Shown here in pieces: positions 51,301 through 59,090 of a stretch of 64,000 nt of DNA (the stretch's first letter is position 1; each line of letters starts with the position of its first letter). The stretch spans positions 1 to 64,000 of the forward strand of contig JAJPHL010000066.1 in the NCBI GenBank assembly GCA_021325275.1. The letters run 5' to 3'. The notes below the pieces were generated by a model. That model was not told where the DNA came from, made no database searches, and was given only the letters and a program-made list of their open reading frames with translations. Source of the DNA: Terriglobia bacterium. GTDB lineage: Bacteria; Acidobacteriota; Terriglobia; JAJPHL01. The position numbers were made by a program, and so were the translations under genes.

Positions 51301-53522
51301 GCGCCGAAGCCGCTGAGCAAGTCCTCGATCGCTGGCGCGAACGCCGCCCCGACGACCCGGAGATTCTACGAGCCGCCGCGCAAATGCTTCTCGACCGCGG
51401 CCAGGGACGTTCCGACGCATTGCGCGCGGTGGAAATGTTGGAACCGGCCGTCCGCCGGTTCCCTTATCATCTCGGTTTGCGCACCCTGCTCCCGCCGGCG
51501 TATCGAGTCCTCGAGCGGGAATCGGATCAAGAAGGCGTGTTGTTCGAGACTCTGCGCCGCCACCCCGCGAACGTTCGCGTCGCGAGCGCGGTGATCAATC
51601 TACATCAGCACGCGGGACGTTTCGCCGAGGCGGACGCGCTGCTGAAAAAAGCGCTGGCTTTCGCGCCGCACGATCCGGGACTTTGGAGAATCCGCGTGCG
51701 CATGTTGATGGAACGCGAACTTTTTCAAGACGCGCGTGGCGCGATTGAAGAAGGTCTGCGCGAAACGCCCGAGGGCATCGCGTTCCGCGTCGAGGCCGTC
51801 GATTTTCTTCTGCAACTGGGCGCCGAAGATCGCGCCGTGGAAGTCGCGCGGGAAGGCGTTCGTATCTACCCGGACGGAGCGTATCTTTGGCTGATCTTGG
51901 GCCGCACGCTCAAACGCGCCGCGAGCGAGGCTGCGCCGGGGGAAATCGAAAAATGTTTGCGCCGCAGCGTGGAGTTGAATCCTTCCTTGTACGAGCCGGC
52001 CGATTGGTTGGCGATGCTGCTCGTGGCGCAGCGCCGCTATGACGAGGCCGCCGACGTGATTCGCCGCACGGAATCACGCGAGGCTCACAACAGTCCCCTG
52101 CGCGGACGCTTGGCATGGATCGCGCGCGCCCGCGGGGAGAAGAAACAGGCTCGCGACGATCTGGCCGAGGTGGTGGCCGGCGATCCCGCGTACTCCTGGG
52201 GATGGTCCGTGCTGCTCGCGTGGTTGGAAGAAGACAAGGCGTGGGAAGAAGTGCGGCGCTTGCTGGCCGAAGTCCCGGCGCCGCAACGTGCAAATTTGGA
52301 ATTTCGCACGACGCGCTTGAAATTGCTTCTTGAGGCCGGCGGTATGAGCGCCGAAACCGTCGATCGCGAATGGAACGAAATCCTCGCCGATTTCCCGCGG
52401 AACGAGCCACTGCATATCGACCGCTACGACGCGTTGAAAGAAGCGCGGCGCAGGGACGAGGCAGACACGTTCTTGGAAACGATCCGGAAGGCGTTTCCGA
52501 AAAACCCGTACTTGGCGGCGCGCTACGCCGACAAACTGGAGAAGGAAAAAAAGTACGACGAACTGCTCGAGTGCGCACTGGAGATTTGGTTTGCGCCGGC
52601 GGAAGAATCCACCTGGCCCGCAACCACCGCACGCGACGCGTGCCGTCGCGCGGGAATCTCGCGGCGCTTGTACGACGCCGCGCGTAGGCGGTTGACGAGC
52701 GGCCAAGCACCAACGCGCACCGCCGTTCGCATGATGGCCAGCTACGCGGCGGAAGTCGACGATCCACCGGTGAAGCGCGCGCTGCGCTTCGGCCGTCCCA
52801 GCGGCAGTGAGGCTTTGGCGCTCCTGAATGCGATCGATGGACTCGCCGATCGCTCGAGCGGCAGCCGGTCGGAGGTCCTGCGGGAGCTGAACAGCCACCA
52901 GCTCCACGGCGTCGTGGTGCGGTATTGGAAAAGCCACAAAGAAGCGATCGACAGCGAGACCGATAGCTGGGCGCAAGTCGGCTTAGCGCTCATCCGAGCG
53001 AAACAAAAACGCCAAGCGTGCGAGTTGATGTCGGGATGGCGCCGGCGCAAGGGCGTCGCGATGTGGATGGTGACGAACTACGTTGTCGCGCTGCCACGTG
53101 AGAAGACAGGACTGCTCGAAACCGTTGCGACTTGCCGCGACGCGCTCGCCACGCTGCCGCACGATCATTGCGCGAGATTCCTGGTGGTCGCGCGGGCGGA
53201 AGCGCAGGTGCTTCTGGGCGACACAAGTGGTTTCCTCGAGACCTGGAAGTCGCAGCGCAGCTACTTCGAGGGCCAGCCTGGATCGCAGGAATTCTGGCCG
53301 CGCAAAGAACTCCTGGGAGACATGTTCACATTGGCGCGCCTGCTGGAGCAGGGCGACACGAAGCAGTACCGCAGCAAAGTCCGCGGCATGAAGTGGAACC
53401 GATTCTGGGGCCGCGTCGAACGGCCATCGCCGTCGAATGCGACGACGGGGAATTGGCGCCTCGTCTTCCTTGCCGTCTGGGTCCTGTTACTACTCTTGCG
53501 CGCGTGCAATAAGGAATTGTAG
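48333..53522 (+). CDS. Giant TPR protein with embedded C39-like cysteine peptidase and C-terminal membrane anchor
   Basis: A 1729-residue protein. Residues 1-310 are TPR-like helical repeats. Residues about 318-455 form a peptidase C39-like domain: oxyanion-hole Q325 and nucleophile C330 (VQTYMTCLPTSM), H407 (HAVAVVGVDEGEG) and D425 (LLIHDPGH). Residues about 500-1690 are a long series of TPRs (for example DPEILRAAAQMLLDRGQGRS). It ends with a single membrane helix (WRLVFLAVWVLLLLLRACN) and no N-terminal signal, so it is probably tail-anchored with most of the chain in the cytoplasm. C39 peptidases usually cut double-Gly leader peptides during export; here there is no ABC transporter. A role in processing or trapping an unknown substrate is inference. 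Confidence 0.88.
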   Translation: MPSPQKTESLRDLARWQDLYRRNRFLELYQATQEYWRATTAIDELSVEELIFGARLAHRLGGHKLGRFLFRHARRRDPNKPIVRYFTRDVVHPRRHTLDQLAEFEACPDLGGDDVALRASWFAVQATAWAELRDFTRAFQWIDRALALNPDDDWILSCQSAVLAQADRREEALATAERAHAIHVSFYSAAALGQSLLALGRIEEAAQRVGAAAGDGCESQEIASAAAWYACAYAELLEGPARNAQLARAEELVTAAERYAPLADRYVKTQFARMRVDLAELSNDHAAMDRWLREARAPYYGKILANLRERPGRKRILLPYRREVQTYMTCLPTSMSSALSAQGIELSSREMADDVTAGGTYGWAAADWLRGRGFATRFFQVTPDVAATLVRRGLSFVMSWEGDDFAHAVAVVGVDEGEGTLLIHDPGHFRMSACLLESLEDGQAPEGPRGLIAVPQEQRALLDELLPADAAASDLLEGRYKAMQLGGPSAARPITAEAVARFPQHPLTRLMQALQDDAEGRSGDALQGYQALLAEFPNCASIRAKLMSSCHATGNTTLVVQALRDVVERGVLPGVSAAQQWIYPPDRYVCEYADMLRQSKATRDEARSLLNGVLRRSPTSASAWHVLGDLLWDENNRELAATCYRLACCNAPNNEHYARTYCNTLATAGKEAEGFQYLEDRATQSATSPLAAPLWITWISALEDFGHPERAITACNCALDLYGDEVNLLQFAVPFFARMGDWERAESTLAHLESAGNAASFHFAASHFHGMRADLPAALEHAEAWLQESPQSMSARRRVLELILQRDGSKASVALKSKWLAEHPHHSEFEELFCSTEGDNVDLWRKYLLLRRRVRRNREDGWAWREMGLLMIGHFKTSTDRRRSRMREMIRRCLEECDRTSAGMGITIRLQAYWQTVQGEWQNALLLWLEAIEREPDNLWAYQEAWNCSSRGQRSDQEQAWQRMERALFTNAGHLWQAAELIDAYSARFGAEAAEQVLDRWRERRPDDPEILRAAAQMLLDRGQGRSDALRAVEMLEPAVRRFPYHLGLRTLLPPAYRVLERESDQEGVLFETLRRHPANVRVASAVINLHQHAGRFAEADALLKKALAFAPHDPGLWRIRVRMLMERELFQDARGAIEEGLRETPEGIAFRVEAVDFLLQLGAEDRAVEVAREGVRIYPDGAYLWLILGRTLKRAASEAAPGEIEKCLRRSVELNPSLYEPADWLAMLLVAQRRYDEAADVIRRTESREAHNSPLRGRLAWIARARGEKKQARDDLAEVVAGDPAYSWGWSVLLAWLEEDKAWEEVRRLLAEVPAPQRANLEFRTTRLKLLLEAGGMSAETVDREWNEILADFPRNEPLHIDRYDALKEARRRDEADTFLETIRKAFPKNPYLAARYADKLEKEKKYDELLECALEIWFAPAEESTWPATTARDACRRAGISRRLYDAARRRLTSGQAPTRTAVRMMASYAAEVDDPPVKRALRFGRPSGSEALALLNAIDGLADRSSGSRSEVLRELNSHQLHGVVVRYWKSHKEAIDSETDSWAQVGLALIRAKQKRQACELMSGWRRRKGVAMWMVTNYVVALPREKTGLLETVATCRDALATLPHDHCARFLVVARAEAQVLLGDTSGFLETWKSQRSYFEGQPGSQEFWPRKELLGDMFTLARLLEQGDTKQYRSKVRGMKWNRFWGRVERPSPSNATTGNWRLVFLAVWVLLLLLRACNKEL

Positions 53523-53574
53523 TTCGCGCAGCCGCTAAAACCGAAATCGGCCAGCGCCAAGCCCTGACGCGGAG

Positions 53575-53580
53575 TACACT
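53575..53580 (+). promoter_or_regulatory. -10 box of a predicted leaderless gene
   Basis: TACACT lies 7 nt before ATG 53588, with no Shine-Dalgarno and no good -35 box. Confidence 0.45.
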
Positions 53581-53587
53581 CAATTTG

Positions 53588-54880
53588 ATGTGCCGGCGAA
53601 TTCTCGTCGTCTGTTTCTTATCGGGCTGCGTGTTGCACGCTCAGCCAGAAGCACCGCAAGATCCCAAGGATCTTTTGATGCGCGCCACCGCGATGGCGCG
53701 AGAGTCCACCAAGAAATTGCCGCGCTATATGTGCACGCAGACCATCGACCGCCGGCAGTTTGAAGACACCACGCGCCGCAATAGTCAGTGCGAAGAAGAC
53801 CCCAGGAGCCGCCGCGCCGAACTCCGCACCTCGGATCGCTTACGCCTGGACGTCGCGATGGCCGTGGGCCGCGAAATGTACACTTGGGTGGGCGAAGAGA
53901 AATTTGGCGATACCGAATTGCTCGACATGATTCAGGAAGGCGCCATTTCCACCGGCGCCTACTCCGACTTCCTGGCCGGAATCTTCGGGAACAATGACAC
54001 CCTTTTCACTTACAACGGCGACACCACGGTAGACGGCCGCGATCTCTCGGAATTCGGTTATCGCATACCGGCGAACCGAAGCGGTTATCGCTGGGGCCGT
54101 CCGGGATCGCAAGTCACGATCGGCCACGACGGCGACTTTTTGGTGGATCGCAAGAGCGGCGAGATGGTCCGCTTGGTCGTCCGCACCGAGCGGCTGCCCG
54201 CGGACACCGGAGCGTGCTACGCCACGACCACGCTGGACTATCAGCGCGTCTTAATCCGCGGCGAGTACTTCCTTCTCCCCAAGCAAACCAACCTTCACAT
54301 CGTCACGCCGCAAGGCGCCGACGAGAATCGTACCGTTTTTTCGGCATGCCATGAGTTTCAGGGAAAATCCACACTGAGTTTCGGCGATCCGGAAGAGACC
54401 GACGCGCGCGCACCCGTGACTCTTCACGAGCGTACGACGATTCCACCGGGCCTCAACTTTCGCGTCTCGTTGACGCAAGGTTTTGACACGGCGATCTCCG
54501 CCGGCGGCGATGCGGTGAAGGCGAAATTACTTTCGCCCATCAAGGATCATGACAAGGTAATCGCTCCCGCGGGGGCGATCGTCAACGCGCGAATCTCGCG
54601 CATTCGTCTGTACTACGGAAAGGCGCCCAAGGTGACGTTGGAAATCAAACTCGAGAGCGTGGAGGTGGCAGGCGGCGCGATCCCGCTGGTCGCGACGCCT
54701 TTCAAGGGACGCAACTTTCAAGACAAGTCGCAGCAGACGGTTCTGAAGAATCGCGTGGAGTTGGGCACGCTCCGCAACTTGGAAGAACACTCGTTGACCT
54801 ACGAGTTCGACTTGAACCACATTCCGTTTGTGATCAAGAGTGGACTGGAGTCGGTTTGGGTGACGGTCGCGCCGAACTGA
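53588..54880 (+). CDS. Exported protein of unknown function, first of two tandem paralogs
   Basis: A 430-residue product from ATG 53588 (a TTG sits one codon earlier). Signal peptide ILVVCFLSGCVLHAQ. The N-terminal half contains KLPRYMCTQTIDRRQFEDTT, a second Cys in RNSQCEED, then DRLRLDVAMAVGREMYTWVG and MIQEGAISTGAYSDFLAGIF. The C-terminal third has TTIPPGLNFRVSLTQGFDTA and a beta-rich VIAPAGAIVNARISRIRLYY domain. The next gene has the same order of motifs, so the two arose by duplication. Such proteins are frequent in Acidobacteria genomes without a known function. Confidence 0.75.
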   Translation: MCRRILVVCFLSGCVLHAQPEAPQDPKDLLMRATAMARESTKKLPRYMCTQTIDRRQFEDTTRRNSQCEEDPRSRRAELRTSDRLRLDVAMAVGREMYTWVGEEKFGDTELLDMIQEGAISTGAYSDFLAGIFGNNDTLFTYNGDTTVDGRDLSEFGYRIPANRSGYRWGRPGSQVTIGHDGDFLVDRKSGEMVRLVVRTERLPADTGACYATTTLDYQRVLIRGEYFLLPKQTNLHIVTPQGADENRTVFSACHEFQGKSTLSFGDPEETDARAPVTLHERTTIPPGLNFRVSLTQGFDTAISAGGDAVKAKLLSPIKDHDKVIAPAGAIVNARISRIRLYYGKAPKVTLEIKLESVEVAGGAIPLVATPFKGRNFQDKSQQTVLKNRVELGTLRNLEEHSLTYEFDLNHIPFVIKSGLESVWVTVAPN

Positions 54881-54934
54881 AAAAGTTCACCAACGGCAAC
54901 GCCGGATCGCGTCTGCGGACCCACCGGCCAGAGG

Positions 54935-54940
54935 TACACT
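54935..54940 (+). promoter_or_regulatory. -10 box of a predicted leaderless gene
   Basis: TACACT lies 7 nt before ATG 54948, exactly the spacing found before the paralogous gene at 53588. No Shine-Dalgarno. Confidence 0.5.
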
Positions 54941-54947
54941 GGTTCTC

Positions 54948-56201
54948 ATGCGCGCCCGGTGGCTCACCTCGATCGGCCTCTCGCTGGTGGCGCTCCATCT
55001 GCCGGCCCAGTCATCCTCGCCGCCCGAAGATCCAGTTTTGGCGCAAACGCGCACGAATGTCGCCGAAACGGTGCGCCGGTTGACGCATTATCTTTGCTCG
55101 GAAACCATCGAGCGCACTGTGTACGAGCCCGCGCCAGGCGCCAGGCGCGTTTCCTGCGACAAGCTTCCCAACACGCAAATCGCCGATCGCGACCGCCTGC
55201 ACCTGGATGTCTCGCTTGGCGCTCACGGCGAAATGTACGCCTGGTCGAAGGCGCGCAAATTCAGCGATCGTGAATTGTTCGATCTGGTCCGCGAGGGCGC
55301 CATCTCGACCGGGTCGTTTGGAGGTTTCCTGGCTTCCATTTTCTTGACCGGCTCCGCCAGTTTCACGCTGCACGGTCCATACGGCGACGGACTCTTGGAA
55401 TACGCCTTCAAAGTGCCTCTCGAGAAAAGCAACTACATGCACGGCGACCGCGATCATCGCATCGCCGCCGGCTACGACGGCACGTTTCTGATCGAAGCGT
55501 CAACCGGCGACATGAAACAACTGGTGATTCGCGCCGACCATTTGCCGCCTGACACAGCAGCGTGCTCCTCCAACACGACGCTGAGTTACTCGCGCGTCCG
55601 TTTGAAGGGCAACTCTTTCCTTCTTCCCATCGAATCCCGCCTGACCATTCAGAGCATCGACGGCTCGCGATCGTTCAACCGCGCGACGTTTTCCGATTGT
55701 CGCGAGTTTGTCGGCGAGACCGCGCTGCGCTTCGACGACGTTCCCGATTCGACGACACCGGCGCCGCTCGTCAAACCGATTGTCATCCCGCCGGGACTCT
55801 CGTTCACGGTGGTTCTTACTGAGGAAATCCACGCGCAGACGGCCGCCGCCGGAGACATCGTTGCCGGAAGACTGCTCACGCCGATTGCGGACAAAACGCA
55901 CGTCCTCGCGCCTACGGACTCGGCCGTCACGGCGCGACTGCTCCGCATGAGAGAGTCTTTCGATCCGCCCGGCCTTTCGCTGGCGTTCCAGTTACGCTCG
56001 GTGGAAATCGGCGGCGTTCCCGTGGACCTGATCGCGGTGCCCGATCACGGCAAGAACTTGGTGATAAACCCTCGGCCCACGATTCCTCTCGGCGCGCTCT
56101 ATGGTCTGGAAAATCGCGCGGTGGTTTTCAATTTCCGATTCTCGGGCGGCGCGCACCGGATTCCGGCGCTAAAATCGACCTGGGTCACTGCGAATCCCTG
56201 A
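54948..56201 (+). CDS. Exported protein of unknown function, second of two tandem paralogs
   Basis: A 417-residue product with an N-terminal leader (WLTSIGLSLVALHLPAQ). The motif order matches the preceding gene: LTHYLCSETIERTVYEPAPG with a second Cys in RRVSCDKL, RDRLHLDVSLGAHGEMYAWS, DLVREGAISTGSFGGFLASI, and the C-terminal IVIPPGLSFTVVLTEEI. Sequence identity looks low but the architecture is the same. Conserved cysteines may form a disulfide. It has its own leaderless-type promoter, so the copies can be expressed separately. Confidence 0.75.
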   Translation: MRARWLTSIGLSLVALHLPAQSSSPPEDPVLAQTRTNVAETVRRLTHYLCSETIERTVYEPAPGARRVSCDKLPNTQIADRDRLHLDVSLGAHGEMYAWSKARKFSDRELFDLVREGAISTGSFGGFLASIFLTGSASFTLHGPYGDGLLEYAFKVPLEKSNYMHGDRDHRIAAGYDGTFLIEASTGDMKQLVIRADHLPPDTAACSSNTTLSYSRVRLKGNSFLLPIESRLTIQSIDGSRSFNRATFSDCREFVGETALRFDDVPDSTTPAPLVKPIVIPPGLSFTVVLTEEIHAQTAAAGDIVAGRLLTPIADKTHVLAPTDSAVTARLLRMRESFDPPGLSLAFQLRSVEIGGVPVDLIAVPDHGKNLVINPRPTIPLGALYGLENRAVVFNFRFSGGAHRIPALKSTWVTANP

Positions 56202-56388
56202 TATGTCGGCGACATAACGATCCAGTGCCGTGAGATCGGTTTGCGCGCAGATCTGCAGCGAAACTGAGAACGAGCGCGATGCGCACCTTGATTTTCAGGG
56301 CAGCCATTGTAGCGCAGGAGGCGATCTACTCCTGCGGCGCTTGCACCACACAGCGCCGAGTGAGCGCGAAAACTCAAGCGGACCTCGT

Positions 56389-56790
56389 CTATTTCGCCTT
56401 TTTCTTCTTCACCGCTGCCGCGATCATTTTTTTCAGCGCCGGGACACTGACATCCGAAAGCCGCTTGATGTAAAGGCAGCCTTTGCCGGTGTCGTGCTTG
56501 CCAAGATCCGCCATGAGATCGCACTGAATGTCCAGGCCGTACACCGCGATGTTCTGCTTGCGCGGCGAGAATCCCATGATCATCCAGTCGAGTTCGCGAC
56601 CATTGGGATAGACCATCTTGTATTCGCCAAAGCCGGCGATGGCCGAGCCCCACATTTTACCCTTCGATTTCGTCGCGGCCTCCATCATCGCGGCGATCGC
56701 TTCACAGTCGGCGCGCTTTTGCGCGTCGGGAATCTTCTCCAGAAAACCTTCGAGTGATTTTTGCATCGCTTTCGTCTTCATTGCTGCCAT
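56389..56790 (-). CDS. DUF1801 (YdhG-like) protein
   Basis: A 133-residue protein with CAGGAGAA before the ATG. The DUF1801 pattern is visible: FLEKIPDAQKRADCEAIAAM, KMWGSAIAGFGEYKMVYPNG, IMGFSPRKQNIAVYGLD and a closing KGCLYIKRLSDVSVPALKKM with a Lys-rich C-terminus. These small cytoplasmic proteins bear some likeness to frataxin-type folds; the role is unknown. Confidence 0.85.
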   Translation of the reverse strand: MAAMKTKAMQKSLEGFLEKIPDAQKRADCEAIAAMMEAATKSKGKMWGSAIAGFGEYKMVYPNGRELDWMIMGFSPRKQNIAVYGLDIQCDLMADLGKHDTGKGCLYIKRLSDVSVPALKKMIAAAVKKKKAK

Positions 56791-56809
56791 GGAATTCTCC
56801 TGTTTGCCG

Positions 56810-56974
56810 TCAAGGAAGTACGCCGGTTGCGTATCCGCTGTAGAGCATCAGCCGGTGCCAATTGTTGGCGCTCAAAGCGACGGCGCGCACCGGAATCGAG
56901 AGCGCCAGGGCGCCGGGGGCACCGGCCGGTCCGGGCGGCGCGAAGAGTGCGGCGAGGGCGAGAAGCGCAAACAT
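56810..56974 (-). CDS. Possible small exported peptide, weakly supported
   Basis: A 54-codon frame that begins 8 nt after the HEAT-repeat gene stops. The N-terminus looks like a leader (FALLALAALFAPPGPAGAPG) and the rest has no family resemblance. No Shine-Dalgarno is evident. It could equally be chance coding in GC-rich sequence. Confidence 0.25.
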   Translation of the reverse strand: MFALLALAALFAPPGPAGAPGALALSIPVRAVALSANNWHRLMLYSGYATGVLP

Positions 56975-56981
56975 GCGCGAA

Positions 56982-57503
56982 TCAGTATACGCCATCGAGG
57001 CGACGAAGAAGTTTCCGGCCACGTGCTTTCATCGCTGGCGTACCGGTTCGCGTGAGTCGCTCGATCAGGGGAAAAATCGCGTCGCGCAATTCGGGATCGT
57101 CAACGGAAAGGTCCACTAGCGCCTGCATGCTGAAGGTGCGGACGATGCTGCTTTTGTCTTCCAAGTAATCGTGCAGGATGGTCACGGCCTGACGTTTTTC
57201 GGCGGCCGACATTCTCAGGCGAGGCAAAAGTTGCGCGACGTGCCAACGCAATTCCTGTTCCTGGCGACAGGCAATGTCGTCGAGCAAGCAGCGTTTCCAC
57301 GGTTGTAGCCACTCGGGATGCTCGCGCGTGACTTTCTCGACCGCGTCGGCGGCGCGCATCCGAACGAGGCGATCGCCGTGCAGCAGGCAGATGAACAAGT
57401 CGCTGAAGAGCCGCGGGGCCTTGATCACGCGTCGCGCGATTTGGTTGGAAATTCCAATCGAGCGAAGGTCGCCGCCGCCGAGAATTGCGGGGAGTTTGCT
57501 CAT
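56982..57503 (-). CDS. HEAT-repeat protein
   Basis: A 173-residue all-helical protein with HEAT/armadillo-like repeats (DRLVRMRAADAVEKVTREHP, SIVRTFSMQALVDLSVDDPE, TGTPAMKARGRKLLRRLDG). No signal peptide, so it is cytoplasmic. HEAT proteins of this size include DNA-glycosylase-like and scaffold proteins; no catalytic residue can be named. It lies upstream of the DUF1801 gene in the same direction. Confidence 0.72.
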   Translation of the reverse strand: MSKLPAILGGGDLRSIGISNQIARRVIKAPRLFSDLFICLLHGDRLVRMRAADAVEKVTREHPEWLQPWKRCLLDDIACRQEQELRWHVAQLLPRLRMSAAEKRQAVTILHDYLEDKSSIVRTFSMQALVDLSVDDPELRDAIFPLIERLTRTGTPAMKARGRKLLRRLDGVY

Positions 57504-57595
57504 GCGACTCTCGACGGGATCACCTGACTGTCGTAAAGGTAGGAATCGCGTCGAGCAGACAAGTTACGCGGGGTCTACTCGCCCGGCCATCTCGC

Positions 57596-59032
57596 TCAGT
57601 GCTTTTCCTTTTGAATCTTCTGCGCGACCTTTTCCACTTCGCCCCACACGCGCAGCAGATTGCCGCTCCACATTTGGCCGATTTGCTTTTCGGTGTAGCC
57701 GCGACGCACCAGTTCCAGGGTCACGTTGAAGGCTTCCGCCGAACTGTTCCAGCCGTCGATTCCGCCGCCGCCATCGAAGTCCGAAGAAATACCGACATGA
57801 TCGATGCCGATCTTCTTCACGGCGTAGTCGATGTGATTCACGAAGTCCTGGACGTTGGCGCGGGCCGCCGCGGGATACTTCGCGTCGATCTCGGCCATCC
57901 GCTTTTCATACTCCGCGCGCTTTTCTTCCGGCAGCGCGTCGAGACCAAACGCCCCGCGACCGCGACCACCACCGCCGCCTCGGCGACCCGCCGGCGCCGC
58001 GCCGTCCGCGCTTTCCACCGGGCACGCGCGCGCCGCAGCTTCGCTGCCGCGACCACCGCCTGCGCCGCGACCCGCCCCGCCGGCGCCGCCGCGTCCTCCG
58101 CGTCCGCCGCCGTTGAGTCCAAACTCTTCACGCAGTTTGGCGAGCGCTTCGGTTCGCTCCTTGGAATCCGTCTTGACGTACGACGCGAAGCCGACCACCT
58201 GAATCACGCCGCCGTTTTTCTTGAGCGCCAGCAATTGTTCGTCGTCCATGTTGCGGCTCACGTTGGCCAGCGCGCGCACGCCCGAGTGCGACGCGATCAC
58301 GGGCGCTTTCGACAACCGGATCGCCTCGAGATTCGCGCCCTTCGAGGGATGCGAGAGATCGACCATCATCCCCAAACGATTCATTTCGGCGATCACCTCG
58401 CGGCCCAGCGGAGAGAGTCCATTGTTGTAAAGGTAGCCTGTCTGTTCGCCGGTGTTGGAATCCGCGAGTTGACTGTTGCCGTTGTGCGCCAGCGACATGT
58501 AACGTCCACCGCGATCGTAAAATTCCTGCATGCGTTTGATGTCGGTGCCGATCGGATAGCCGTTCTCGATGCCGATCACCGCGATGCGTTTGCCTTCTTT
58601 GTGTAGTTTCAGAACATCCGCGGGCGTCAACGCTAGACCGATTTTGTCGGGCGCGATTTTTTCGGTCAAGCGATGGACCGCGTCGAATTTCGCGACCGCC
58701 TGCTTGTAGGCATTGTCGTATCCTTCGGGAGTCAGCGGGCCTTGGCCGACGTAAGCGATCATGAACGAGACGTCCATGCCGCCTTCGATCATCTTCGGAA
58801 TGTTCACCTGCGTCGTCAAGCGCATGGTGTAGTTGCAGTCCGCGGTGAAATTCGCAGGCTCGATATCGTTGTGCGTGTCGAGTTTCAGAACGCGGCTGTG
58901 AATGGCTTTCGCCTTCGCCACGAGCGCGGCATCGTCTTGCGCGGCGCCGGCAACGGGCTGAATCGCAACAAGGACGACGGCGGCCAGAGCCGTCAAAGAG
59001 ACCAAGAGGAAGTTTCGGTTAAGTTTTTTCAC
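57596..59032 (-). CDS. Membrane dipeptidase (M19 family) with Gly/Arg-rich insertion, exported
   Basis: Start GTG 59032 is preferred: GGAG lies 9 nt upstream and it gives a leader LLVSLTALAAVVLVAIQPVA; a GTG at 59065 is the alternative. The product has 478 residues with the M19 zinc-site motifs: LDTHNDIEP, IGIENGYP, SLAHNGNSQLADS, DLSHPSKG and GISSDFDGGGG. M19 enzymes cleave dipeptides, including D-amino-acid ones. Between the core segments lies an unusual insert of about 60 residues rich in Gly and Arg (about 57945-58120, for example GGGRGGRGGAGGAGRGAGGG), containing one Cys. Confidence 0.88.
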   Translation of the reverse strand: MKKLNRNFLLVSLTALAAVVLVAIQPVAGAAQDDAALVAKAKAIHSRVLKLDTHNDIEPANFTADCNYTMRLTTQVNIPKMIEGGMDVSFMIAYVGQGPLTPEGYDNAYKQAVAKFDAVHRLTEKIAPDKIGLALTPADVLKLHKEGKRIAVIGIENGYPIGTDIKRMQEFYDRGGRYMSLAHNGNSQLADSNTGEQTGYLYNNGLSPLGREVIAEMNRLGMMVDLSHPSKGANLEAIRLSKAPVIASHSGVRALANVSRNMDDEQLLALKKNGGVIQVVGFASYVKTDSKERTEALAKLREEFGLNGGGRGGRGGAGGAGRGAGGGRGSEAAARACPVESADGAAPAGRRGGGGGRGRGAFGLDALPEEKRAEYEKRMAEIDAKYPAAARANVQDFVNHIDYAVKKIGIDHVGISSDFDGGGGIDGWNSSAEAFNVTLELVRRGYTEKQIGQMWSGNLLRVWGEVEKVAQKIQKEKH

Positions 59033-59075
59033 GGTGGTTGTCTCCGAAAGTCGGAAGCTTATCACACGAACGGCG

Positions 59076-59081
59076 TAGACT
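59076..59081 (+). promoter_or_regulatory. -10 box of the TPR gene at 59091
   Basis: TAGACT lies 9 nt before the ATG with no Shine-Dalgarno, so a leaderless or very short leader is predicted. Confidence 0.4.
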
Positions 59082-59090
59082 GAAAATCAC

